From contig NZ_JAJFAY010000001.1 of the NCBI RefSeq assembly GCF_021083305.1, forward strand, positions 1,550,001 through 1,614,000: DNA of 64,000 bases, read 5' to 3'. A model generated the notes under the pieces. It worked only from the letters and a program-made list of their open reading frames with translations. It was not told the origin of the DNA and searched no databases. Made by a program: the position numbers and the translations under genes. This DNA is from Haladaptatus sp. DYF46. Lineage in GTDB: Archaea; Halobacteriota; Halobacteria; Halobacteriales; Haladaptataceae. Shown here piece by piece: positions 57,817 to 64,000 of this stretch (position 1 is the first letter of the stretch; the number at the start of each line of letters is the position of its first letter).

Positions 57817-58893
57817 ATGCGCGTCGCGTTCGTCGCAGAAGTGACGGCCCAACACGAAGACACGGAGAGAACCCGTCGACTTCGACGTATTGCGGAGTTG
57901 CTCGCGAACCGCGGCCACGAGATAACCGTCTTCTGTGCTCAGTGGTGGGACGGCGACCACGGGACGTTCGAGCAGGACGACGTGGAGTACCGCGCGGTGA
58001 CGAAGGACCCGCCGGGTCAAACGCCGTCGCGACGCTTCGCACTCTCGCTTCCGGGCGCGCTCCGCCGGACGAAACCCGACGTGATTCACGCCGCCACGGT
58101 GCCGAAACACGTCCTCGCGGCGAAGACGGCGAGCAAACTCGCGCGCGCACCGCTCGTCGTGGACTGGTACGAATCGCCGTCCGAAACGATCGGAACGTCC
58201 TCGAAGTCGCTCCGAATGGCGGCACGGACACCGGACGAAGTCATCACGCCCTCCGAGACGATACGAACCCGCGTCCGGGAATTGGGCGCGGACGGGAACA
58301 ACGTGCGGGTGATTCCGAACAACATCGACATGGACGCCATCCGCGAGGCGCAGGTGGTCGAGGGAGCCGACATCGTCTACTCGCGCCGTCTGGACGAGGA
58401 TGCCAACGTGGAGAGCCTCTTTCTCGCGCTCGCCGAGATCCGTGATAAGGGATGGCACGCCGTCATCATCGGCGACGGACCCGAGCGCGAGGGGTACGAG
58501 CGACAGGCCTCGGACCTCCGTATCGACGACCGCGTGGAGTTCACCGGCGCACAACCGGTCGAAAAACGGATACCGGTGTTTCGCGGCGCGCACGTTTACG
58601 TCCAGACCGCCCGGCGCGAGGCGTTTCCGACCGACCTGTTGCGCGCGTTGGCGTGCGGCTGCGTCGGCGTGGTCGAGTACCACGTCGAATCGAGCGCGCA
58701 CGAGTTAGTCGAGCAGGAGGACCGTACCTTCCGAACCACGAGCGAGCAGGAGCTCACGGAGGCACTTCGGTCGGCCGCCGAACTCCCTCAGATGACGGAA
58801 AACGAGGAGTTCGAGCGCTACGACACCGATCCCGTGTTGGAGCAGTATCTCGATTGCTACCGCGACGTACGGGACTCGTACGGTTTCTTCTAA
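57817..58893 (+). CDS. GT4-type glycosyltransferase (GT-B fold)
   Basis: 358 residues. RVAFVAEVTAQHEDTERTRR and ELLANRGHEITVFCAQWWDG are the N-terminal Rossmann half; VIITPSETIRTRV-like TPSETIRTRVRELGADG and the C-terminal GDGPEREGYERQA then AHVYVQTARREAFPTDLLRA are the nucleotide-sugar half, including the EX7E-like motif REAFPTDL. Likely adds a sugar to a lipid or protein glycan; no other glycosylation gene is adjacent. The ATG at 57817 follows a TATA-like CTTTTACTTT (57787-57796), 21-30 bp upstream, so the GTG at 57805 is not the start. Confidence 0.86.
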   Translation: MRVAFVAEVTAQHEDTERTRRLRRIAELLANRGHEITVFCAQWWDGDHGTFEQDDVEYRAVTKDPPGQTPSRRFALSLPGALRRTKPDVIHAATVPKHVLAAKTASKLARAPLVVDWYESPSETIGTSSKSLRMAARTPDEVITPSETIRTRVRELGADGNNVRVIPNNIDMDAIREAQVVEGADIVYSRRLDEDANVESLFLALAEIRDKGWHAVIIGDGPEREGYERQASDLRIDDRVEFTGAQPVEKRIPVFRGAHVYVQTARREAFPTDLLRALACGCVGVVEYHVESSAHELVEQEDRTFRTTSEQELTEALRSAAELPQMTENEEFERYDTDPVLEQYLDCYRDVRDSYGFF

Positions 58894-59048
58894 CGGAACG
58901 TCCAGCGGGTCAACGACGGACTATAGAGCGGGTGAAAGGCCTACCGCCGACTAACGAGGGGGTTCGAGCGGTGGCGATGGGAATATCGAGCATCGATACC
59001 GTCCGGAGGAGGATTCAAAGCCGTGTCCCCCGTACCGGCGGACGACGC

Positions 59049-59720
59049 ATGGGGACCAAACTCGAAACCGAACGACTCACGCGGGTCGTCGCCGGGGACC
59101 GAATCGTCGATGGCGTTTCCATCTCGGTGTCCGAGGGGGACGTACTCGCGGTGCTCGGACCGTCCGGGTCGGGGAAATCCTCGCTCCTCCGGCTCCTCAA
59201 CCGCCTCGACGAACCAACGGAGGGAACCGTGTTTCTCGACGGGACGGATTACCGCGACCTCCCGCCGCGGGAGGTCCGGCGGCGAATCGGAATCGTCCCC
59301 CAGTCGCCCGCGCTTCGTGACGGAACGGTGTTCGAGAACGTGACCATCGGTCCGCGACTTCGCGGCGAGACGGTCGGACGGGAAACCGCGGAGGAGTTGC
59401 TGGCACGGATGAACCTCGACGGCTACGCGGACCGCGACGTCTCCGACCTGTCCGGCGGCGAAGCACAACGCGTCGCCATCGCCCGGACGCTCATCACGGA
59501 ACCCGAGGTACTCCTGCTCGACGAACCCACATCGAGTCTCGATTCGGCGTCGGAAGCGAAAGTCGAGACGCTCCTCGAAGGACTCATCCACGAAACCGAC
59601 CTCACGACGGTCCTCGTCACCCACGACGATTCGCAGGCGCGTCGGTTGGCGGACCGCGTTGCGATGCTCGAAGACGGGCGGGTCGAATCGGTCGGTCCGG
59701 TGTCGGAGGTGATGGCGTGA
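59049..59720 (+). CDS. fetA: ABC ATPase, FetA/YbbL-like
   Basis: 223 residues. Walker A LGPSGSGKSSLLRL, signature LSGGEAQRVAIAR, Walker B LLLLDEPTSSLD and H-loop VTHDD are intact. Short ATPases of this length next to a UPF0014 permease are the FetA (YbbL) type, linked to iron export under oxidative stress in E. coli. The permease gene overlaps its stop (GTGA at 59717-59720). The start MGTKLETERLTRVV is chosen because an upstream in-frame Met adds a basic stretch not typical of the family. Confidence 0.88.
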   Translation: MGTKLETERLTRVVAGDRIVDGVSISVSEGDVLAVLGPSGSGKSSLLRLLNRLDEPTEGTVFLDGTDYRDLPPREVRRRIGIVPQSPALRDGTVFENVTIGPRLRGETVGRETAEELLARMNLDGYADRDVSDLSGGEAQRVAIARTLITEPEVLLLDEPTSSLDSASEAKVETLLEGLIHETDLTTVLVTHDDSQARRLADRVAMLEDGRVESVGPVSEVMA

Positions 59721-60526
59721 GCTTCTTCGACCAGTTCGGGAACCCGGACGTGCTACGAGGTCTGATGCAGGTCGCCGTCGCCTCGGTGCTGGCGCTCGTC
59801 GTCCTCGGCGTCTCCGCCGTCCGAAGCCTCGACCTCGAAACGGAACTCGGTCGGTCGTTCGTCCGCGGGTTCGTGCAGGTGATCGCGATGGGGTCGGTCA
59901 TCGGAATCCTCTTCTCGGTGAGTCTGGCGTGGAGCGCGCTCGTCCTCGCGGCGATGATGGGAATCGCCGCGTGGATTTCGAAGGACCGCGGCGAGGACGT
60001 TCCCGGCGTGTTTCGCGTCTCGCTCGTCGGCATCGCGTTCGGGTCGGGACTCGTCATCGTCACGATGGTCGCCGCCGGTGCGATAGAGGCGTCAGTCCGG
60101 AACCTGATTCCCGTCGGCGGGATGGTCATCGCGAACGCGATGAAGACGAACTCGCTCGCGCTCGACCGGTTCAAAGGCGAGATAGAGTCGAACCGCGCGG
60201 AAATCGAGGCGGTGCTCGCGCTGGGCGTCGCCCCCGAAAACGTCGTCTCCGAGTACGTGACGACGAGCGTGCGGGCGTCCCTGATTCCGATGGTGGAGTC
60301 GCTGAAAAGCCTCGGTCTGGTGTACATCCCCGGCATGATGTCCGGGATGATTCTCGCGGGCGCGAACCCCATCTACGCCGCCGAGTACCAGTTCGTCATC
60401 ATGGCCATGCTGTTCGCCGCCGGCGGACTGACGAGCATGGCGAGCACCCTCCTCGTCGGTCGCTACGCGTTCACCGAGGCGGAGCAGTTGAAGCGGTTCG
60501 GCGGGTCGGAAACGAGCGCGGGATAG
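59717..60526 (+). CDS. fetB: UPF0014/FetB-family membrane permease
   Basis: 269 residues, seven predicted helices, GTG start. GFVQVIAMGSVIGILFSVSL, VAAGAIEASVRNLIPVGGMV, NAMKTNSLALDRFKGEIESN and GMMSGMILAGANPIYAAEYQ are the UPF0014 core signatures. Partner of the preceding ATPase by 4-bp overlap, so translational coupling. FetAB in E. coli has been linked to iron efflux and peroxide resistance; the same function here is inference. Confidence 0.9.
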   Translation: MSFFDQFGNPDVLRGLMQVAVASVLALVVLGVSAVRSLDLETELGRSFVRGFVQVIAMGSVIGILFSVSLAWSALVLAAMMGIAAWISKDRGEDVPGVFRVSLVGIAFGSGLVIVTMVAAGAIEASVRNLIPVGGMVIANAMKTNSLALDRFKGEIESNRAEIEAVLALGVAPENVVSEYVTTSVRASLIPMVESLKSLGLVYIPGMMSGMILAGANPIYAAEYQFVIMAMLFAAGGLTSMASTLLVGRYAFTEAEQLKRFGGSETSAG

Positions 60527-60559
60527 CGTCGATAGCAGTTTCTATTGATGCCTAACTCG

Positions 60560-60650
60560 GTGTATATCTTAACACGGATACATAACATTCATTTAAAGCT
60601 AGATAATATTTTAATAATATTACTTCAAATATGAATCTGGTCAACACCAA
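60560..60650 (+). promoter_or_regulatory. Strongly A/T-rich promoter region of the M23 peptidase gene
   Basis: About 90 bp of A/T-rich DNA (ATAACATTC, TTTAAAG, AGATAATATTTTAATAATAT) in a GC-rich genome. AATATTAC at 60616-60623 is 28-35 bp from the ATG at 60651, and GATAATAT at 60602-60609 is 22-29 bp from a mini-ORF ATG at 60631. Confidence 0.5.
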
Positions 60651-60654
60651 ATGA
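60631..60654 (+). promoter_or_regulatory. Possible eight-codon leader ORF overlapping the M23 gene start
   Basis: ATG AAT CTG GTC AAC ACC AAA then TGA encodes MNLVNTK. The TGA overlaps the ATG of the peptidase (ATGA at 60651-60654), the same coupling geometry as at 38178-38207. A TATA-like block lies at the leaderless distance from this ATG. Confidence 0.3.
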
Positions 60655-61604
60655 CACACAAACGGACGCGTCGAAACTTCCTCAAGAGTGCCGCAGTCGC
60701 ATCAATCACCATCCCCACCATCTCGGCGACCACGAGCGCCGCGTCGGCCGATTTCGTCTGGCCGGTGTCCGGTCAGATCACCTCGGACTACGGGTGGCGA
60801 ACGATCAACGGTGAGAGCGACTTCCACGACGGACTCGACATCGGCGGCTCGCTCGAAACGCCCATCTACGCCGCCCGGAGCGGCACGGCGTACATCGCCG
60901 ACTACCCCGGGAGTTACGGAACGCTGGTCTACATCGAACACGGCGACGGCTATCGAACCGAGTACGGCCACGTCAACAGTTATGACGTGTACGACGGCGA
61001 GTACGTCAGCCGCGGCGAGCAAATCGCGGGCATGGGCGCGGAAGGCAACTCGACGGGCGTCCACCTGCACTTCCAAGTCGAACGGAATGACAGCGCGTTG
61101 TCGCTCCCCGGCAACGTCGGCGACTACATCACACACGGCACTGGGATTCCGAAAGACTTCCCCGGTATCGGTGGCGACAGTGGTGGTAGTTACAGTTGGC
61201 CCGCCCTCGTTCGCGGCGACAACGAAGAGGCGGTCTACTCCATCCAGTACCTCCTCGAAGCACACGGCTATGATCTCTCCCACGATGGCAGTTTCGGCCC
61301 CGAGACGGAGAGCACCGTGAAGAGCTTCCAGAGCGCAAACGGGCTCACCGTGGACGGCTACGTCGGCCCGAACACGTGGAGCGAACTCATCATCTACGTG
61401 ACGGGCACGGAAACCCCGCACTGGCCGACGTACGCCGCACAACACCACCTGCGCGACGGCGAGGGCTACTCGCTAGACGTGGACGGCGACTACGGCCCGG
61501 AGACCGAGAGCGTAATCAGGGATTTCCAGTCCGACGCCGGAATCACCGTAGACGGCATGGTCGGACCGAACACGTGGCAGGCGCTCATCGACATCGGCAA
61601 CTGA
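60651..61604 (+). CDS. Tat-exported M23 (LytM-type) peptidase with two peptidoglycan-binding domains
   Basis: 317 residues. Twin-arginine signal TRRNFLKSAAVASITIPTIS; M23 domain about 38-150 with H59-x3-D63 (DFHDGLDIGG), H107 (EYGHVNS) and the H138-x-H140 pair (GVHLHFQVE), a complete zinc site. Two PG_binding_1 domains follow (about 185-250 and 260-317), each with a DGxxGPxTWxxL repeat (VDGYVGPNTWSELI and VDGMVGPNTWQALI). These modules normally cleave and bind bacterial murein; archaea have none, so the target is presumably other cells. No immunity or inhibitor gene is adjacent. Confidence 0.92.
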   Translation: MTHKRTRRNFLKSAAVASITIPTISATTSAASADFVWPVSGQITSDYGWRTINGESDFHDGLDIGGSLETPIYAARSGTAYIADYPGSYGTLVYIEHGDGYRTEYGHVNSYDVYDGEYVSRGEQIAGMGAEGNSTGVHLHFQVERNDSALSLPGNVGDYITHGTGIPKDFPGIGGDSGGSYSWPALVRGDNEEAVYSIQYLLEAHGYDLSHDGSFGPETESTVKSFQSANGLTVDGYVGPNTWSELIIYVTGTETPHWPTYAAQHHLRDGEGYSLDVDGDYGPETESVIRDFQSDAGITVDGMVGPNTWQALIDIGN

Positions 61605-61663
61605 GTGGCGATCGAAAAGTGAATCGACCGACGATTTTTCGACCAAAAACGGGAGGCGAGTCC

Positions 61664-64000
61664 TTACTCCTCGCGTTCCGCGTTCGCCGCCTCGACCGCA
61701 CGGACGGCGGCGACGTTCTCTTCCACGTCGTGAACCCGGACGATGTCCGCGCCGCGTTCGGCGGCGATGGTCGTTCCGGCAATCGTCGCGGCCGTTCGGT
61801 CCTCGTCCGCGACGTCGTCGAACATCGACTTGTGCGAGTGACCGATGAGGACGGGACAGTCGAGGGCGTGGAGTTCGCCCGTCCGACCGAGGAGGGAGAA
61901 ACTCTCCTCGGGACGCTTGCCGAACCCGAGACCGGGATCCACGATTATCTTGTTCCGGTCCAGTCCGGCCTTTTCCGCGAGTAAAACGCGCTCTTCCAGT
62001 TCCGCGATGACGTCCTCGACCACGTCGTCGTATTCGACGGTGTGGCTCGGAACGACAGGCGCGTCGAGGCTGTGCATGACCACCAACGGCGCGTCGTACT
62101 CCGCGGCGACGAAGCGCATTTCGGGGTCCTCCAACCCGGACACGTCGTTCAGGATGTCCGCGCCGGCCTCCAGCGCCGCGCGGCCGACCTCGGCCTTTCG
62201 GGTATCGACCGAAATCATCGCGTCGAGGTCGCTGATTCGCTCGATGACGGGGACGATGCGCTCGATTTCCTCCTCGTTCGAGACCTCCTCGGCACCGGGT
62301 CGCGTGCTCTCGCCGCCGATGTCGATGATGTCCACGCCCGCTTCGACCATCCGTTCCGCGCGGTCGATGGCGTCCTCGTGTGCCTCGTACTGTCCGCCGT
62401 CGTGGAAACTGTCCGGGGTCACGTTGAGGATACCCATCACCGCGGTTCTGCCCTCCCACGGGTAGCCGTGGCCGTTCGAGTCGTCGTCGGTCAATTGCTG
62501 GATTCCCAGCGTCTCGCGGAGGTCGTCGGCGAAGACCGACAGTCCGTAGGGGCCGTCGTCGAGCGTTTCGGCGAGTCGTTTGTACTGGGCCAGCGTCCCC
62601 ATCAACAACACGTCGATGTTCTCGTCGTTCCGCTCCTTGAGTCCGGAGCGGGCACATTCGCCGCCGAGGGCCACCATCTCCTCCTTGAGACGTTGTGCCT
62701 GCCGGGTCTGGACGCGCGTTTTCACCACTCGGTGGACCGCTTTGCCGCGCGTTCGAACGCTTTCCGTGTGCCCGACGTGGCTGGCCTCCAGCGCGTCGCG
62801 CGCGTCGTCCACGTCGGCGATGCGTTTCGGAATCTCCGCCCGCGTCCAGCGGGTCCGCGCCTCCGCCACGGCGAACAGCGACCCCACGACGAGGACGAAA
62901 TCGTCCTCGTCCGCCGCCGCGAGCACACCGTCGAGCGCGCTTTCGACCGAGCGGACGCGTTCGACGCGTTCGACGCCGCGGTCCTCGAACACCCGTGCGA
63001 CGACCGCGACGTCCTCCGCACGGTCGATGTTCGCGTGAGTGGCGACGACGTGGTCCGGCGTCGGAAGCGCGTCCGCCATCCCCTCGATGTCCTTGTCGTG
63101 CATCGCGCCGAAGACGAAATGGAGGTCGTCGTAGTCGAACTCGGCGATGGTGTCGGCGAGGGCTTCACACGCACCGGGATTGTGCGCCCCGTCGAGCGCC
63201 ACGAGCGGGTCCGACCCCATCACTTCGAACCGACCGGGCCAGAACCCCTTTCGGAGTCCGCGGGCGAGTTCGGCTTCGGTCACGTCGGCGACCTGCCGGG
63301 CGAGCACCGCCGCGATGCCCGCGTTTTGGGCCTGATACTCGCCGAGGAGCGGAATCGAAGTTTCGACGTTCCAATCCGGACCCGACAGCGAAATCGCGGC
63401 CTCGGTGTGGTTCGTCCGTCCCTCGTAGATGGCCTGTACGTCGTAATCCTCGCCGTCACCGACGACCAGAACGTCGCCCGCTTGTCTTCGAATGGCATCG
63501 AGAGCGTCCCCCGTCGCGCCGGTGACGAGCGGCGCGTTTTCGGGTGCGACGTGGGCTTTGTCGGTGGCTATCTCTTCGACCGTCTCGCCGATGATACCCG
63601 TGTGTTCCAGCGTGACGCTCGTGACCGACGAGGCGACGGGGTCCACGACGCTCGTCGCGTCGTACCGTCCGCCGATGCCGACTTCGAGGACGGCGACGTC
63701 CACGTCCTCGCGGGCGAAATACCAGAGCGCCATCGCGGTCATCCCCTCGAAGAACGTCGGCGAGTCCCCACGAGCCGCCCGTTCGGTCACGTACCCCGAG
63801 ACGGCTTCGACGTACTCGACTATCGCCGTCTCCGTTATCTTCCGCCCGTCGACCGTGATTCGCTCGCGAACGTCATCGAAATGCGGCGACGTGTACAACC
63901 CGACCGACAGCCCCGCTTCGCGGAGGATTTGTTCCGTCATTCGGGCCGTACTGCCCTTGCCGTTCGAACCCGCGACCTGTACGAAGCGTCCACCCTCGTG
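61664..64000 (-). CDS. folCP: FolC-FolP fusion: dihydrofolate synthase/dihydropteroate synthase (runs off the window)
   Basis: 778 codons in view, and the frame is still open at 64000. At the edge the reading is EGGRFVQVAGSNGKGSTARM, the FolC P-loop, so only the very N-terminus is missing. The first half is a Mur-ligase-type FolC (LYTSPHFDDVRERI, GGRYDATSVVDP, VALDGAHNPGACEALAD). From about residue 500 the C-terminal half is DHPS: MGILNVTPDSFHDGG, IDIGGESTRPGAEE, DPGLGFGKRPEESF, HSHKSMFDDV and VRVHDVEENVAAVRA. So the pterin condensation and the following glutamate ligation are in one chain, an arrangement I know from haloarchaea. Confidence 0.93.
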   Translation of the reverse strand, partial: HEGGRFVQVAGSNGKGSTARMTEQILREAGLSVGLYTSPHFDDVRERITVDGRKITETAIVEYVEAVSGYVTERAARGDSPTFFEGMTAMALWYFAREDVDVAVLEVGIGGRYDATSVVDPVASSVTSVTLEHTGIIGETVEEIATDKAHVAPENAPLVTGATGDALDAIRRQAGDVLVVGDGEDYDVQAIYEGRTNHTEAAISLSGPDWNVETSIPLLGEYQAQNAGIAAVLARQVADVTEAELARGLRKGFWPGRFEVMGSDPLVALDGAHNPGACEALADTIAEFDYDDLHFVFGAMHDKDIEGMADALPTPDHVVATHANIDRAEDVAVVARVFEDRGVERVERVRSVESALDGVLAAADEDDFVLVVGSLFAVAEARTRWTRAEIPKRIADVDDARDALEASHVGHTESVRTRGKAVHRVVKTRVQTRQAQRLKEEMVALGGECARSGLKERNDENIDVLLMGTLAQYKRLAETLDDGPYGLSVFADDLRETLGIQQLTDDDSNGHGYPWEGRTAVMGILNVTPDSFHDGGQYEAHEDAIDRAERMVEAGVDIIDIGGESTRPGAEEVSNEEEIERIVPVIERISDLDAMISVDTRKAEVGRAALEAGADILNDVSGLEDPEMRFVAAEYDAPLVVMHSLDAPVVPSHTVEYDDVVEDVIAELEERVLLAEKAGLDRNKIIVDPGLGFGKRPEESFSLLGRTGELHALDCPVLIGHSHKSMFDDVADEDRTAATIAGTTIAAERGADIVRVHDVEENVAAVRAVEAANAEREE

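Overview
The window is chromosomal DNA of a halophilic archaeon (class Halobacteria). The evidence is high GC with Asp/Glu-rich proteins, leaderless genes with a TATA-like box 24-31 bp upstream of the ATG, Tat signal peptides (several with a lipobox), two PGF-CTERM surface proteins, and typical haloarchaeal families: HalOD1, Bat-type HTH, HalX, an FolC-FolP fusion, EgsA, a geranylgeranyl reductase-like enzyme and aCPSF1. A trehalose-phosphate synthase and the general flavour suggest something like Haladaptatus, but that is only a lean. I see no rRNA, tRNA, CRISPR array or transposase.

Layout. 1-260: 5' end of proS. 261-1020: gene-poor, with two facing copies of a structured repeat. 1021-9300: NUDIX enzymes, two tandem small membrane proteins, the termination RNase aCPSF1/FttA, methylmalonyl-CoA epimerase, a class V aminotransferase and a degenerate aRF1-like protein. 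9375-16150: methylmalonyl-CoA mutase large chain, another repeat copy, transcription factor S, an MFS transporter, an enoyl-CoA hydratase and a possible Cas4/AddB-like nuclease. 16287-25030: PGF-CTERM and Tat proteins, Ap4A hydrolase, a uS10 paralogue, an NhaC antiporter facing an M20 amidohydrolase, a HalOD1 protein, a geranylgeranyl reductase-like flavoprotein and a ferredoxin. 25029-32560: flavin reductase/AAC(3), a YihY protein, a rhodanese-metallo-beta-lactamase fusion facing a ferritin-like protein, and a PQQ-propeller PGF-CTERM protein.

32828-33027 is an exact 50-bp-period array of alternating hairpins touching the end of a sugar-acid dehydratase gene. 33017-37720 is a carbohydrate block: dehydratase, GH5-like lipoprotein, beta-helix protein with a dockerin-like tail, and KDG-type aldolase. 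37820-47773: ubiquitin-like protein, HAD enzyme, a RimK-protease fusion, microproteins, PncB, OtsA, gamma-carbonic-anhydrase-like protein, NmrA-like protein and EgsA. 47945-57732: Bat and HalX regulators, a tandemly duplicated ABC-2 exporter, S9 peptidase, a HalOD1 operon and a probably frameshifted secreted protein. 57817-64000: glycosyltransferase, FetAB-like exporter, a Tat-exported M23 peptidase with two peptidoglycan-binding domains, and an FolC-FolP fusion running off the end.

The strongest leads are the covarying 50-bp hairpin array, the dispersed covarying repeat family, the secreted bacterial-type peptidoglycan hydrolase and several unusual fusions. Four coding sequences under about 65 codons are described that a length-filtered gene caller would miss.
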